The notes: generated by a model not told the origin, from the sequence alone. Counted from the stretch's first letter, positions 1 through 9,850 are shown. The stretch is 64,000 bases of DNA from Affinundibacterium amnicola (GCF_014284275.1 NZ_JACOFU010000002.1:666623-730622); one strand, 5' to 3'. Program-made: numbers and translations.

Positions 1-1
1 C

Positions 2-832
2 TCTTTAATTTTAAAAGCTGTGCAAAAAGCTGAATACCAACCATTGCTGGCGCAAGCGGTCGCACAGAATGCGGGTAAGTCAAGTGATGAAATAATTGAT
101 CAGTTGTTGATTAGCTTTGGCATCAAAATTTTAGAGATCGTACCAGGACGTGTGTCAACTGAGACGGATGCGCGCTTATCGTTTGACACCGAGGCAACCG
201 TCGCAAAAGGACGTCAATTAATTGCGTTATATGAAGCCGCTGGCATTTCCCGTGAACGCATTTTGATTAAGATCGCATCCACTTGGGAAGGAATACGTGC
301 TGCAGAAATTCTAGAAAAAGAAGGCATCCGTTGCAATATGACCTTGCTGTTTAGTTTGGCACAAGCTGCCGCTTGTGCAGAAGCAGGGGCACAACTGATC
401 TCACCGTTTGTTGGTCGCATTTATGACTGGTTTAAAAAGCAAACTGGGCAAGAAATTTTCGGCGCAGATGATCCAGGTGTTTTGTCGGTAAAACGTATCT
501 ACAATTACTATCGCAAGTTTGACTATAAGACTGAAATTATGGGTGCGAGCTTCCGTAACACTTCACAAATTTTGGAATTGGCAGGCTGTGATTTGTTAAC
601 GATCAGTCCTGATCTATTGCAAAAACTCAGTGATAGCGACACAAAAATTTCATCAAAATTGAATCCAGAAACAGCCAAATTATCCAATCTCGAAAAAATC
701 GAAATAACGGAAAAATCCTTCCGTTTCTTACTCAACGAAGATGCAATGGCAACTGAGAAATTATCGGAAGGCATACGTCTTTTTTGCGCAGACACCATCA
801 AGCTCGAAGCTTTAATTGCAGGAATGCGTTAA
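2..832 (+). CDS. tal: Transaldolase, 5' end cut by window edge
   Basis: Transaldolase of the non-oxidative pentose phosphate pathway; it moves a dihydroxyacetone unit between sugar phosphates through a Schiff base. The frame is open from base 2 (reading S-L-I-L-K-A-V), so the true start lies outside the window; the GTG at base 20 is internal. The 276 visible residues cover most of a TalB-type protein of about 315 aa. The segment [16 protein letters not shown] carries the Schiff-base lysine, and [33 protein letters not shown] and MGASFRN are family blocks. It runs alone on the plus strand and ends before a hairpin. Confidence 0.95.
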   Translation, partial: SLILKAVQKAEYQPLLAQAVAQNAGKSSDEIIDQLLISFGIKILEIVPGRVSTETDARLSFDTEATVAKGRQLIALYEAAGISRERILIKIASTWEGIRAAEILEKEGIRCNMTLLFSLAQAAACAEAGAQLISPFVGRIYDWFKKQTGQEIFGADDPGVLSVKRIYNYYRKFDYKTEIMGASFRNTSQILELAGCDLLTISPDLLQKLSDSDTKISSKLNPETAKLSNLEKIEITEKSFRFLLNEDAMATEKLSEGIRLFCADTIKLEALIAGMR

Positions 833-852
833 CGGGGAACAGGTATCAATTA

Positions 853-893
853 GCTGAATTTGATCATTCCATTATTGGATCATCGAATTCAGC
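853..893 (+). terminator. Hairpin after tal, possible terminator
   Basis: GCTGAATT-TGATC (853-865) pairs with GATCA-TCG-AATTCAGC (878-893), a 13-bp stem with a 3-nt bulge, followed by TTCTTAT. The T-run is weak, so termination is inferred from its place between convergent tal and rnhA. Confidence 0.4.
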
Positions 894-945
894 TTCTTAT
901 GAGAATCATCATTTGAATTATAAGTGCCACATTAAAACCTGCCAC

Positions 946-1380
946 TTACAGCATCGATTCCACACCCAAATTCGCCAGTTGATCTGCGCGTTCATTGCCC
1001 AAATTACCGGTATGTCCACGTACCCAAATCCAGTCAATCTTGTGTATTTGACGAGCTTGGTCTAATTGCTGCCACAAATCGACATTTTTTACTGGCGCTT
1101 TCGACGCAGTTTTCCATCCTTTTGCTTTCCAACCATCGATCCATTCAGTGATGCCTTTCAAAACATACTGACTATCTGTGTATAGTGCAATTTCACAAGG
1201 TCGCTTTAACGCTTGCAGTGCTTGGATAACCGCCATCAATTCCATACGATTATTGGTAGTCTCTAGCTCGCCACCAAATAATTCTTTTTCTCGACTTCCT
1301 GCAATGAGTATTGCCCCCCATCCACCGACACCTGGATTTCCTTTACATGCACCGTCTGTATAAATCTTAATTTTGTCCAT
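946..1380 (-). CDS. rnhA: Ribonuclease HI
   Basis: Degrades the RNA strand of RNA-DNA hybrids. The 144-aa length is usual for RNase HI. The four acidic catalytic residues sit in their motifs: D9 ([12 protein letters not shown]), E47 ([11 protein letters not shown]), D69 ([11 protein letters not shown]) and the late Asp in [10 protein letters not shown], with the HTG histidine loop before it. I place the start at the ATG at 1380, where the family N-terminus [10 protein letters not shown] begins. An upstream in-frame ATG at 1413 would add 11 unusual residues and deepen the overlap with the methyltransferase gene. Even so the two genes overlap by 14 bp, which suggests translational coupling. Confidence 0.95.
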   Translation of the reverse strand: MDKIKIYTDGACKGNPGVGGWGAILIAGSREKELFGGELETTNNRMELMAVIQALQALKRPCEIALYTDSQYVLKGITEWIDGWKAKGWKTASKAPVKNVDLWQQLDQARQIHKIDWIWVRGHTGNLGNERADQLANLGVESML

Positions 1381-2158
1381 GTTCTCTAATCTTGTTTGCG
1401 ACTGGTACTGCATGCGCTTGCCGTACGTTTTTCTGTTTTAATGCTGGCCCAACCAAATGCATTCCCCTTACCCGCTTTATCGCTTCTATCATGTAAACCG
1501 CACCAAATCGTGGCCACCAACGACTGCCAAGACTTTCCATCATTCCTGAATTCTGCAGCCACTGAGCATTATCAACTGGAAGTGCATAGCAACCAAAACG
1601 TGTCTGACTCACTTCCATACTGAGCAACTTTAACCAATCTTTCAATCGGTGAGGGCTAATGAACTCGCCGTCTTCAGGCAAAAAATGTTGGCCTGCGACA
1701 CGCCCGAAAAATTGTCTCCCACCCCATAAACTAACGCGGTTAAGACCACTAATAATTAAGCGACCTTCTGGAATCAAAATTCTATCGACTTCGCGCAAAA
1801 CCTGATGTGGCTCGCTGGCAAATTCCAATACATGTGGCAAGATAATTAAATCAATACTTTGCGATGCAAATGGCAATTCGGCAAAATCATGTAACAGTAC
1901 AACCTGTTGTGCCAACTTCGTTTCTTTCGATGAAAACTGACTGGCACTTTGCCATTGATGTGGCATACGGCTAGCCGCAAGCGCAGGAAGCTGGGGCAAA
2001 CCGATCTGCAGTGCATGAAAACCGAAAATATCAGCCGTCATCAAATCAAACTGAGCTTGCTCCCAAGCGCCGATATAATTTCCTGCTGGCTGCATCAGCC
2101 AGTCACCTAAGTCTATAATGGCGGATTGCGTAGAATTGAATGCGTTCACTTCTCTCAC
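1367..2158 (-). CDS. Class I SAM-dependent methyltransferase-like protein (YafS context)
   Basis: 263-aa protein with a methyltransferase type 11 fold: the block [32 protein letters not shown] matches the post-motif II/III region of class I methyltransferases. The usual glycine-rich motif I is poorly preserved ([16 protein letters not shown]). It lies between gloB (divergent) and rnhA, the same neighbourhood as yafS between gloB and rnhA in Escherichia coli, so it is probably the orthologue. Its substrate is unknown. It starts 22 bp from gloB, so the two promoters share a short divergent region. Confidence 0.8.
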   Translation of the reverse strand: MREVNAFNSTQSAIIDLGDWLMQPAGNYIGAWEQAQFDLMTADIFGFHALQIGLPQLPALAASRMPHQWQSASQFSSKETKLAQQVVLLHDFAELPFASQSIDLIILPHVLEFASEPHQVLREVDRILIPEGRLIISGLNRVSLWGGRQFFGRVAGQHFLPEDGEFISPHRLKDWLKLLSMEVSQTRFGCYALPVDNAQWLQNSGMMESLGSRWWPRFGAVYMIEAIKRVRGMHLVGPALKQKNVRQAHAVPVANKIREHGQN

Positions 2159-2180
2159 TTAAATTCAGGATAATCCTAAT

Positions 2181-2981
2181 ATGAATAATCAGGTAAATGA
2201 TCAAGCGCTTAGTATATTGACTGTCCCTGCTTTTGACGACAATTATCTGTGGCTGATTCATAACGGTCACGATGCCATCGTGGTTGATCCAGGTGACGCA
2301 AACGCTATTTCTGTCGCATTGGGCAAATACAATCTGGTATTACGAGCAATTTTACTGACACATCATCACATCGATCATATCGGTGGTGTCGACGAATTAG
2401 TAACTCAATTCAATATTCCAGTTTATGGTCCTGCTCACGATGGTATTGCAGCGGTCACAATTCCACTCGACGATGGCGATCAGCTGAGTATCGATTCTCT
2501 CAATCTTAATTTGGATGTGATCGCCGTACCAGGTCATACTTTCGGCCATATCGCCTACTATGCAGCAACACTGAACAGTGTGTTTTGCGGTGATACTTTA
2601 TTTGCAGGCGGCTGTGGTCGATTGTTTGAAGGTACCGCTGCACAAATGTTAAGTTCACTTGATAGTTTAGCCGCATTGCCAGACGACACAGCCGTGTATT
2701 GTGCGCATGAATATACTTTATCTAATTTAAAATTTGCGTTGGAAGTCGAGCCTGACAACCCAGATCTGCAGAAACGTGTCATTCAAGAACAAGAAAAACG
2801 TGCTCAAGGAGTACCAACAATTCCCACTAACATTGGCCTAGAAAAATTAACTAATCCGTTTTTACGAACACGCACTGATGCGGTGATTCAAAAGCTCGTC
2901 TCCACCGAGAAGGTCGCCGAGAATCAAGATGAAGTCAGTCACTTTGCTGCTTTACGCGAATGGAAAAATAACTACCGTTAG
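2181..2981 (+). CDS. gloB: Hydroxyacylglutathione hydrolase (glyoxalase II)
   Basis: Hydrolyses S-D-lactoylglutathione to D-lactate and glutathione, the second step of methylglyoxal detoxification in the cytoplasm. The metallo-beta-lactamase motif THHHIDH is at residues 60-66. Further metal ligands lie in [12 protein letters not shown] and in [18 protein letters not shown], and [10 protein letters not shown] is the glyoxalase II signature. The 266-aa length is normal for the family. The ATG is preceded by AGGA about 10 nt upstream. It is divergent from the methyltransferase/rnhA pair. Confidence 0.95.
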   Translation: MNNQVNDQALSILTVPAFDDNYLWLIHNGHDAIVVDPGDANAISVALGKYNLVLRAILLTHHHIDHIGGVDELVTQFNIPVYGPAHDGIAAVTIPLDDGDQLSIDSLNLNLDVIAVPGHTFGHIAYYAATLNSVFCGDTLFAGGCGRLFEGTAAQMLSSLDSLAALPDDTAVYCAHEYTLSNLKFALEVEPDNPDLQKRVIQEQEKRAQGVPTIPTNIGLEKLTNPFLRTRTDAVIQKLVSTEKVAENQDEVSHFAALREWKNNYR

Positions 2982-3028
2982 ATTTTAAAGGCCATCACAT
3001 TCACAGCCCAACTCCCGTATTTGACGCA

Positions 3029-4222
3029 ATGATTCAAACCCAATTTCACCCACCATCTTCGCCTTCAACAAGTTTGGCGTTATTCTGTAAAGTCATCGAT
3101 AATTTTGGCGACATTGGGATCTGCTGGAGATTGGCTCGTCAACTCTCTAACGAACATCAAATTACCGTCACGCTGTGGGTCGATGACTTAATCAGCTTTA
3201 AGAAAATATGTCCTGAACTCGACGTTGAAACTGAACGACAAATCGTACAAAACATCCACGTACGTCATTGGCGCAATCAAGATGCTTATTTCGAAATTAC
3301 TGAGATTGCCGATATCGTCATTGAGTTTTTTGGCTGCGACATCCCACCGAACTACATCGCGACAATGTCGAAGTGTCAGCCCAAACCTGTTTGGCTAAAT
3401 CTCGAAGGTTTAAGCGCGGAAGAATGGGTGGAAGGGTGTCACACCCTTCCCTCTTCTCATCCTCAATATCCATTAACAAAGTATTTTTTCTTTCCCGGCT
3501 TTACGTATCAAACTGGTGGCCTATTGTTGGAGAACAACTTAATCAAAGAGCGCGAGCAGTTTGTACATGCTGCAACACAGGTGAACGACTTTCTTAAACA
3601 ATTAGGTTTAACACCTGAAGAAATGAATTCATTCAAAGTATCTATGTTTTGCTATCCACATGCACCGCTCTCAACACTATTCGACACATGGAAGCAATCA
3701 AACGAAGCGATCACTTGCTTAGTTCCCGCTGGCGTTGCCAACGAAGCCGTTTCCGTATTCTTGGAAAGTGATGCGATACCCGGTGCAAACAGAAAACGCG
3801 GCAATTTAACTTTGCGAGTAATCCCTTTTGTGCCCCAGAATGCGTACGATAAACTACTGTGGAGCTGTGACCTGAACTTCGTTCGTGGTGAAGACTCGTT
3901 TGTCCGTGCGCAATGGGCAGGCAAAGCATTTATTTGGCACATTTACCCTCAAGATGAAAATTTACATCATAAAAAACTCCAAGCTTTTTTAAATGCCCAC
4001 ACGGCAGAGTCAACATCAAGCAGACGTTTTGCACTTGCATGGAATGCTGCACTGACCGAATCTGACTGGTCTGATTTATGGTTAACCTATCGAAAAGATC
4101 TCACTGAAATTCAATCCCTTAGCCTGATGTGGCAACAAAAAATACAGAGTATTGGAGATATGACATCGAATTTATTGAGCTTCATCAACTCAAAAATCGA
4201 AAAGCGACCGAAAATAGGTTAA
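3029..4222 (+). CDS. earP: Elongation factor P arginine rhamnosyltransferase EarP
   Basis: Transfers rhamnose from dTDP-L-rhamnose to an arginine of EF-P, which EF-P needs to rescue ribosomes stalled at polyproline. The N-terminal block FCKVIDNFGDIGICWRLARQ holds the family aspartates (D24 and D28 here; Asp13/Asp17 in the characterised enzymes, quoted from memory), and RGEDSFVRAQWAGKAFIWHI is the C-terminal donor-binding signature. At 397 aa it is slightly longer than typical, because about ten residues precede the conserved core. The gene lies 123 bp upstream of efp in the same direction, the usual arrangement for EarP bacteria. Confidence 0.95.
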   Translation: MIQTQFHPPSSPSTSLALFCKVIDNFGDIGICWRLARQLSNEHQITVTLWVDDLISFKKICPELDVETERQIVQNIHVRHWRNQDAYFEITEIADIVIEFFGCDIPPNYIATMSKCQPKPVWLNLEGLSAEEWVEGCHTLPSSHPQYPLTKYFFFPGFTYQTGGLLLENNLIKEREQFVHAATQVNDFLKQLGLTPEEMNSFKVSMFCYPHAPLSTLFDTWKQSNEAITCLVPAGVANEAVSVFLESDAIPGANRKRGNLTLRVIPFVPQNAYDKLLWSCDLNFVRGEDSFVRAQWAGKAFIWHIYPQDENLHHKKLQAFLNAHTAESTSSRRFALAWNAALTESDWSDLWLTYRKDLTEIQSLSLMWQQKIQSIGDMTSNLLSFINSKIEKRPKIG

Positions 4223-4345
4223 AATGTGCGGTTAATTTTTAATGTATTTTCGATTCAATCTAAGCTGGGCTTGCAGGGCAATATTTCAAATATTCCAGTA
4301 GGCAACAGATAATTTTTAAGCAACCTACTTTTTATATAAATTACT

Positions 4346-4921
4346 ATGAAACCTGCAAAAGAAATTCGCGTTGGCAACATTATTATGGTCGACAGCAAGC
4401 CTATGATCGTGCTGCGTTCTGACGTCAACGGCTCTAGCCGTACTGGCTTCACTTACAAGTGGAAAATGAAAAACTTGTTGACGAATAGCCCATTGGAAAA
4501 CGTATTCCGTGGCGACGACAAATTTGACGTTGTTGTATTGGATAAAAAGCCAGTAACTTACTCTTACTTCGCTGATCCTTTGTATGTATTCATGGACACA
4601 GAATACAACCAATATGAAATCGAAGAAGAAAACTTGGGCGATGCATTGCATTACCTGAAAGACGGCATGGAATGTGAAGCTGTTTTCTACGACGGCAAAG
4701 CAATCTCTGTAGAATTGCCTACCACAATCGCTCGCTTGGTGATCTACTCTGAACCAGCAGTGAAGGGCAACACTTCCGGTAACGTTTTGAAAGAAGCGAA
4801 AATCGAGAACGCAATCGAAGCGCATTGCCATACAGTGCAAGTGCCATTATTCGTTAGCCAAGATGACGTTATCGAAATCGATACACGCACCAATGAATAC
4901 AAGCGCGTAGTTCGCAACTAA
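4346..4921 (+). CDS. efp: Elongation factor P (EarP-modified type)
   Basis: Translation factor that promotes peptide bond formation at consecutive prolines. The 191-aa protein has the KOW-like N-terminal domain ([19 protein letters not shown]) and two OB domains, ending in [14 protein letters not shown]. The modified loop reads NGSSRTGF with arginine at residue 32, the residue rhamnosylated by EarP; lysine-type EF-Ps carry K34 instead. Having earP just upstream agrees with this. A strong intrinsic terminator follows the stop codon. Confidence 0.97.
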   Translation: MKPAKEIRVGNIIMVDSKPMIVLRSDVNGSSRTGFTYKWKMKNLLTNSPLENVFRGDDKFDVVVLDKKPVTYSYFADPLYVFMDTEYNQYEIEEENLGDALHYLKDGMECEAVFYDGKAISVELPTTIARLVIYSEPAVKGNTSGNVLKEAKIENAIEAHCHTVQVPLFVSQDDVIEIDTRTNEYKRVVRN

Positions 4922-4943
4922 TCTTTTACGGAAGATTCAAGAA

Positions 4944-4973
4944 AACGCTGTTCAACTGAACAGCGTTTTTTTT
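4944..4973 (+). terminator. Rho-independent terminator of efp
   Basis: Perfect 10-bp stem AACGCTGTTC / GAACAGCGTT with loop AACT, followed by a run of seven or more T. It lies 22 bp after the efp stop. Confidence 0.9.
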
Positions 4974-5085
4974 CGAGAAAAATATAGTGATTTCTCAAAA
5001 TCCTGACAAGCAGGCATAAAATATCTAAACAAATATTTCACTAACAATCTCAACAGCACAAACAAACTTTGCTCACCCCATAAAA

Positions 5086-5114
5086 AAACCCGCATCTGAG
5101 GCGGGTTTCTTTTT
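5086..5114. terminator. Bidirectional terminator between efp and the CobD-like gene
   Basis: Stem AAACCCGC / GCGGGTTT with a 7-nt loop, an A-run to the left and a T-run to the right, so it can act on both strands. On the minus strand it ends the CobD/AmpE-like gene. Confidence 0.8.
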
Positions 5115-5129
5115 TCAATTACGGAGGCC

Positions 5130-6083
5130 TTACAACCAAACCGCAAACGACAATAACAGGAGGAGTAGCATCCACAATAACAGTGCTCGCCACACCAAAC
5201 CAACCGCACTTTGCAAAGAACGAGGAGTCGCCTCCATTCCCGGCTGGCTTTCTAAATCCAGGCTATCGACATCAACGGCACTAGCATCTGCATTTAGTAC
5301 GACCAACGCCTTTGTTTCAGGCTCTCCCAAACGCACACCAATCGCACCACCACCAGCTGACAAAATAATTCCCAGCAATTCATCGTTCCAGCGGCTTGCA
5401 TAATTACGCCAAGAGTAAATCGCATCTTCAAAATTTCCTACTACTGCAAATGCGACCGCAGTTAAGCGAGCTGGAACCCAATCTATCCAATAAAAAACTT
5501 TTTTTGCAAATTGCCCGAATTCTTCATTTTGCATGTGATCAGGTTCACACCATTCACGTGATAAAAACTCAGACATACGATACATCACCGCGCACGCAGG
5601 GCCAACGGGCATCAAAAACCAAAAAAATACTCCGAACACATTACGATGAGAAGCGACCAAAGATCTTTCGACCGCACCTCGCGCAACATCTGTCGCGCTC
5701 ATTGCTGAACAATCTTTATTCGTCCAGTCGGACAAATACTTGCGAGCGGCATCATCATCACCGGCATTTAGCGCCACCTGAATCGATGTGAAATAATGGC
5801 TATATCGACGAAACCCCAAGGTCAAATAAACGATAAGAACATTCCAGATGAAAGCAGCGAATGGATTCAAATGTAAGCACAACCAATAAATCAACGCGGT
5901 CGGTATTGTTAAAGCCCCGACCACAATAAACCAACCAGTGCGACCATGATGTGCCTTACCAGCATTGCACCAAGCTTCAACTTTAGCGGCAAAAAACTGT
6001 ACCTGTGTGTATACCGGATTATCCACTCTCAGTGGCTTGAGTTGCTCAATCAAGAGCGCGAAGAGTATGGAGAGAAATGTCAT
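5130..6083 (-). CDS. CobD/CbiB/AmpE-family membrane protein
   Basis: 317-aa integral membrane protein. It opens with MTFLSILFALLIEQLKPL and ends with a strongly hydrophobic helix (LLLWMLLLLLLSFAVWL). Between these are further membrane segments (VVGALTIPTALIYWLCLHL; FIWNVLIVYLTLGF; FFWFLMPVGPACAVMY). The segment TDVARGAVERSLVASHRNVFGVFFWF resembles the CobD/CbiB core, and the overall layout matches the AmpE-type regulatory membrane proteins of Burkholderiales. The window has no other cobalamin-ring genes beyond the siroheme branch, so a true cobinamide-phosphate synthase role is doubtful. The function is not established. Confidence 0.75.
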   Translation of the reverse strand: MTFLSILFALLIEQLKPLRVDNPVYTQVQFFAAKVEAWCNAGKAHHGRTGWFIVVGALTIPTALIYWLCLHLNPFAAFIWNVLIVYLTLGFRRYSHYFTSIQVALNAGDDDAARKYLSDWTNKDCSAMSATDVARGAVERSLVASHRNVFGVFFWFLMPVGPACAVMYRMSEFLSREWCEPDHMQNEEFGQFAKKVFYWIDWVPARLTAVAFAVVGNFEDAIYSWRNYASRWNDELLGIILSAGGGAIGVRLGEPETKALVVLNADASAVDVDSLDLESQPGMEATPRSLQSAVGLVWRALLLWMLLLLLLSFAVWL

Positions 6084-6174
6084 AGTGGGTCTTCAAACTT
6101 CCCTGTGGAGGAATGACTTAGAAAAGAGCTCCAGTGTAAACTGATTTGGGCTGTTTATGAAGTAGATCACCATC

Positions 6175-6861
6175 TCATTCTGGCAGATCAGCACGTAAAA
6201 AATGGAATAAATTACGCAACATACCCGCAGTAGCACCCCAGATAAAATAATCTTGATAAGGCATCGCGTAAAAGCTGCGGGAACCACGTCCATCAGGAAA
6301 ATCAATCTGGCGACGCTGATGATGACGTGGGTCCATCAAAAAGTTCAAAGGCACTTCAAAAATTGATGCGACTTCAAATGGATCTGAACTAAATTCAAAG
6401 GGAGGATGTACCAACCCCACCACTGGCGTGACCGAAAACCCGGTACCTGTATAGTACTGTGGTAAGCGCCCTAGCACTTCGACCTGAGTTTCAACCAAGC
6501 CTATCTCCTCTTGCGCCTCACGCAGGGCTGTATGCTCGGCGGAAGTATCTGTATCATCCACCCGACCTCCCGGGAAACTGATTTGACCGGCATGATGATG
6601 CAAATGCGCAGCCCTTTGCGTCAACAAGACTTGCAATCCATGCTCACGCACGATGATAGGCATTAAGACCGAAGCGGGTCTGAATATATCGCCTTTAAAT
6701 AAACTGGATTCCTCGGTATTTTCAGGCGACCAAAGAATATCTTGCTGGAAGCGATGTCGCAAGAAATCCAAAGAGATTCTGGCGGACGGCAGCACTGGCT
6801 CATCTGCGCATGAATGAATCGGTAACAACTGTGGATCAAAGCTGGAGGTCACGATAATCAC
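6175..6861 (-). CDS. CoA pyrophosphatase-type NUDIX hydrolase
   Basis: 228-aa NUDIX enzyme of the YeaB/NudL group, predicted to cleave coenzyme A or its derivatives to phosphopantetheine and 3',5'-ADP. The NUDIX box runs from PGGRVDDTDTSAEH to REAQEEIGL (residues 97-122). It is preceded by LLTQRAAHLHHHAGQISF, the CoA-NUDIX signature UPF0035. The only start that includes the full N-terminus is the GTG at 6861 (a second GTG lies at 6852). No clear Shine-Dalgarno sequence is visible for either, so the start is uncertain by a few residues. Confidence 0.85.
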   Translation of the reverse strand: MIIVTSSFDPQLLPIHSCADEPVLPSARISLDFLRHRFQQDILWSPENTEESSLFKGDIFRPASVLMPIIVREHGLQVLLTQRAAHLHHHAGQISFPGGRVDDTDTSAEHTALREAQEEIGLVETQVEVLGRLPQYYTGTGFSVTPVVGLVHPPFEFSSDPFEVASIFEVPLNFLMDPRHHQRRQIDFPDGRGSRSFYAMPYQDYFIWGATAGMLRNLFHFLRADLPE

Positions 6862-6874
6862 AACATTAAGATAG

Positions 6875-6909
6875 GTAAAAACAAAAAAGGGATGCCACTG
6901 GCACCCCTT
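6875..6909 (-). terminator. Terminator of the rpsP-rimM-trmD-rplS operon
   Basis: Read on the minus strand: stem AAGGGGTGCC / GGCATCCCTT with one mismatch and a 3-nt loop (6887-6909), followed by TTTTTTGTTTTT. It sits 33 bp after the rplS stop. Confidence 0.85.
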
Positions 6910-6941
6910 CTTTAAGACTCACAAAACAAGCATGGCTATGA

Positions 6942-7316
6942 TTAAACAGCTGCTGCTTTGCGGTTTGGTAATTTCTCTTTAATACGAGCAGATTTACCTG
7001 AACGTTCACGCAAGTAGTACAACTTAGCGCGACGTACATCACCACGACGTTTCACTTCGATAGAAGCGATCAATGGTGAGTACAATTGGAATGTACGTTC
7101 AACGCCTTCGCCGGAAGAAATTTTACGAACGATGAAGTTCGAATTCAAACCACGGTTACGACGGGAAATAACAACGCCTTCGTACGCCTGAGCACGCTTA
7201 CGTGTGCCTTCAACGACATTAACGTTAACTACGACTGTATCACCAGGCGCGAACGCAGGGATATTTTTAGCTAAGCGAGCAATTTCTTCTTGCTCTAATG
7301 TTTGGATCAAATCCAT
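6942..7316 (-). CDS. rplS: 50S ribosomal protein L19
   Basis: L19 of the large ribosomal subunit, located at the 30S-50S interface. The 124-aa protein starts [15 protein letters not shown] and contains [25 protein letters not shown] and [14 protein letters not shown] chose the ATG at 7316 because it matches the family N-terminus and has GGAGTG 8 nt upstream; an in-frame ATG at 7337 would add seven residues. It is the last gene of the operon and is separated from trmD by 181 bp, a longer gap than those between the other members. Confidence 0.97.
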   Translation of the reverse strand: MDLIQTLEQEEIARLAKNIPAFAPGDTVVVNVNVVEGTRKRAQAYEGVVISRRNRGLNSNFIVRKISSGEGVERTFQLYSPLIASIEVKRRGDVRRAKLYYLRERSGKSARIKEKLPNRKAAAV

Positions 7317-7497
7317 TTTTATCACTCCAGATACCATCTTGCTGACGCCTAAGTTTGTTTACACAAGCTTGCTCAGTAGAGGATGGGGTTAAACATGTGA
7401 ACACATTACTTCTTCAGTTCACTCTAAACACATGCAAAAAATTTTGCATGATTTATTCGTACAAAAAGTTACGAATTCTTTATAAAGGCCAGTTCAA

Positions 7498-8253
7498 TCA
7501 AATTGGATTGAGCGATTTCAAAAACTGCTCATCGGCCTTACTTAACAAGCCAGCCTTACGCGCTTGCTCAATTAATTCTGGGCGCTTCTGCCAACTCACC
7601 AGTAAGGATTGTTGACGTCGCCACTTTGCGATCTCTGCGTGATTACCACCCATTAAAATCGTCGGTACGCATTGATCTTCAAAAATTTCTGGTCTGGTGT
7701 AATGCGGACAATCCAGCAAACCATTGACAAAACTATCTTCGACTGCCGACGCTTCATCGTGCAATACGCCAGGCAACTGACGTATCACTGCATCCATCAA
7801 AGCCATTGCTGGTAATTCACCGCCAGACAAAACGAAATCGCCGAGGCTGATTTCTTCATCGACTTCACGATCTAATAATCGTTGATCGACAGCTTCATAA
7901 CGACCACACAACAAAACTAAACCATCTTGCGCCGCCCACTCCATCACACGAGTGTGATTCATAGGCTTGCCTTGTGGCGATAAATAAAGCACTTTAGGCT
8001 TTGCAAATCCAAGTTCTTGTTGCCGCGCTTTTGCTGCATGCAGTGCCATCTGCAAAGGCTTGGCCATCATCACCATGCCAGGACCACCACCGTACGACCG
8101 GTCGTCTACAGTTCTATGCTTGTCTGTCGTAAAATCACGTGGATTCCAAAACTGCAATGCACATTTTCTTTGCTCAAACGCCCGTCGCGTCACACCGGAT
8201 TCGGTAATCGCAGCAAACATTTCCGGGAACAGCGTAATGACATCAAATTGCAT
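7498..8253 (-). CDS. trmD: tRNA (guanine-37-N1)-methyltransferase
   Basis: SPOUT-family enzyme making m1G37 next to the anticodon, which prevents +1 frameshifting. The 251-aa length is usual. Conserved blocks are [62 protein letters not shown] and [13 protein letters not shown]; the last three belong to the trefoil-knot SAM pocket and the catalytic loop. GGAGCG lies 7 nt before the ATG. Confidence 0.97.
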   Translation of the reverse strand: MQFDVITLFPEMFAAITESGVTRRAFEQRKCALQFWNPRDFTTDKHRTVDDRSYGGGPGMVMMAKPLQMALHAAKARQQELGFAKPKVLYLSPQGKPMNHTRVMEWAAQDGLVLLCGRYEAVDQRLLDREVDEEISLGDFVLSGGELPAMALMDAVIRQLPGVLHDEASAVEDSFVNGLLDCPHYTRPEIFEDQCVPTILMGGNHAEIAKWRRQQSLLVSWQKRPELIEQARKAGLLSKADEQFLKSLNPI

Positions 8254-8302
8254 TCATCACGCTCCACAATGCAAACAACTGCAACTCTTTACAAACCGGG
8301 AC

Positions 8303-8902
8303 TTAATAATCACTGCCCCAGTCCACAACGATCTTCTTCGCTTCACGATCTACTTCTTTAACGAAATGATCAACAAAAGGAATTAGGCGCTCATGCTTCA
8401 TCAATTCTGCTTCTGGTACATCGCTGGCCGCGACCCGCAAAATTGACTGCGCACCGTTGTCCATCATAGCGCGGACAACGCCAAGGTCTTCACCTTGTAA
8501 ATTCTGTACCGTTAAGCCGATCAGATCGACCCAATAAAACTCGTCTTGTTCTAGCGCCGGAAATGCTTGACGCGATACTTTCACCACAGTGCCTTTTAAG
8601 GCTTCTGCAGCTGTACGATCTGGCACTTCATCCAATCTCGCAACCACATCTTCGCCATGAATCTTAGAGCTCAGGCGTTTAACTTGACGCAGAGTCGGAG
8701 CAACACCCGCTTGCGCTGCGCTTTCCAACCAGAACAGCGGCGCATCTAACAAAGCATCGGCAGTGCTCGAATAAGGGCGGATTTTTACCCACCCTTGAAG
8801 ACCAAATGCCCCTGAGACATAGCCAACAATGACTAAATCATCAGGAGCAGATTGATTTGCAGATACTTGCACTGCCTGCCCTACATCAGTTTGAGCAGAC
8901 AA
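8303..8902 (-). CDS. rimM: Ribosome maturation factor RimM
   Basis: Assists maturation of the 30S head by binding S19. It has the RimM N-terminal domain (VIVGYVSGAFGLQGWVKIRPYS) and the PRC-barrel C-terminal domain (DEFYWVDLIGLTVQN, RLIPFVDHFV). No ATG exists before the conserved core. The longest reading starts at a TTG at 8902, directly abutting the rpsP stop. A GTG at 8872 preceded by AGGGCAGG is an alternative that gives 189 aa, nearer the family norm. The start is therefore uncertain by ten residues. Confidence 0.93.
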   Translation of the reverse strand: MSAQTDVGQAVQVSANQSAPDDLVIVGYVSGAFGLQGWVKIRPYSSTADALLDAPLFWLESAAQAGVAPTLRQVKRLSSKIHGEDVVARLDEVPDRTAAEALKGTVVKVSRQAFPALEQDEFYWVDLIGLTVQNLQGEDLGVVRAMMDNGAQSILRVAASDVPEAELMKHERLIPFVDHFVKEVDREAKKIVVDWGSDY

Positions 8903-9154
8903 TTAAGCTGCTTTTTTTGCTACTTGAGCAACCAAACGAGCAACAGCTGGTGACAATTGTGCACCTACGCCTTGCCAGTAAGCCAAACGATCTGCAGCAA
9001 CGCGAACTTCTTCAGCATTGCCAGTTGCTACTGGATTGTAAAAACCGATACGCTCGATGAAACGACCATCACGACGATTGCGTGAATCAGCTGCAACGAT
9101 ATTGTAGAAAGGGCGCTTTTTTGCACCACCACGAGCTAAACGAATAACGACCAT
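8903..9154 (-). CDS. rpsP: 30S ribosomal protein S16
   Basis: 83-aa S16, first gene of the operon rpsP-rimM-trmD-rplS. It begins [20 protein letters not shown] and contains [15 protein letters not shown] and [16 protein letters not shown], all hallmarks of S16. A promoter-like sequence lies about 45 bp upstream. Confidence 0.98.
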   Translation of the reverse strand: MVVIRLARGGAKKRPFYNIVAADSRNRRDGRFIERIGFYNPVATGNAEEVRVAADRLAYWQGVGAQLSPAVARLVAQVAKKAA

Positions 9155-9195
9155 AATATTTCCAAAAAATTGTCAAAGGACGGAAAAAGCCGCAA

Positions 9196-9225
9196 ATTAT
9201 AGCCTGCAAAGCAGTAACTTCGCAA
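9196..9225 (-). promoter_or_regulatory. Putative sigma-70 promoter of the rpsP operon
   Basis: On the minus strand: TTGCGA (9225-9220), an 18-nt spacer, then a perfect TATAAT (9201-9196). The predicted start is roughly 35 nt before the rpsP ATG. Prediction from sequence only. Confidence 0.55.
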
Positions 9226-9408
9226 GAACTATTCAATGGTGGCTTTGTAAAACTAAGCATTCTACCTGATTTTTGTTCGCTATTTATAGCTTCAATCAAA
9301 GAATTTTGAGTGCAGGAGCATTTCCTGCGCCAACAAGAATGAGTAACAACACATGACAGCAAATCCGATAAAATCGCACTTTTCCTAAAAAGCATTAAGA
9401 ATTTAATT

Positions 9409-9828
9409 ATGACAACAAACTCACATAAGAATAAAACCATCACCGTTTTAATTTGCCTGCTTTTTGGTAGTCTTGGTGGACACCGATTTTATCTATATGG
9501 TAAACGTGACAACTTTGCATGGTTACACTTCATCAGTCTGCCTCTCTCCTTTTTGCTATCCAAACTCTATTTCAATTTAAACTTCTTTGTAACCTATGCG
9601 CCATGGATGCTGTCATTTTTAATCAGCCTGCTAATGTGCTTGCTACTGGGGTTAAAATCGGATGAGCACTGGGATGCGCAATTTAATACGCAATCAGGAA
9701 AACAAAGCGCTTCTTCATGGCCATTAGCAGTTTTACTGATTTTTAGTGTTGGCCTTGGCGCCATCTCCCTATTATTCGTAATGGCTCGCGGATTTGATTT
9801 GCTGTACACAGGCGGCGCATACGGTTAA
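9409..9828 (+). CDS. TM2-domain-like small membrane protein
   Basis: 139-aa protein with three to four membrane segments. The N-terminal part, VLICLLFGSLGGHRFYLYGKRD, matches the TM2 domain pattern (hydrophobic helix, then G-x-x-G-x-H-R-F-Y-L). Later hydrophobic segments are FISLPLSFLLSKLYF, WMLSFLISLLMCLLLGL and WPLAVLLIFSVGLGAISLLF. The function of TM2 proteins in bacteria is not settled. It is a single gene between the ribosomal operon and an intrinsic terminator, and its start has only a weak AAGAA ribosome-binding site. Confidence 0.7.
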   Translation: MTTNSHKNKTITVLICLLFGSLGGHRFYLYGKRDNFAWLHFISLPLSFLLSKLYFNLNFFVTYAPWMLSFLISLLMCLLLGLKSDEHWDAQFNTQSGKQSASSWPLAVLLIFSVGLGAISLLFVMARGFDLLYTGGAYG

Positions 9829-9850
9829 GTAAATTCGGGCATTAAAATAA

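Noticed and set aside
4325-4840. 171-codon frame antisense to efp
   Set aside because: It lies entirely over the highly conserved efp gene; its Phe/Val-rich translation is typical of an antisense shadow.
5130-6083. Reading this gene as a true cobinamide-phosphate synthase (cobD)
   Set aside because: The surrounding genes show no adenosylcobalamin pathway; only general family likeness supports it, so I keep a family-level name.
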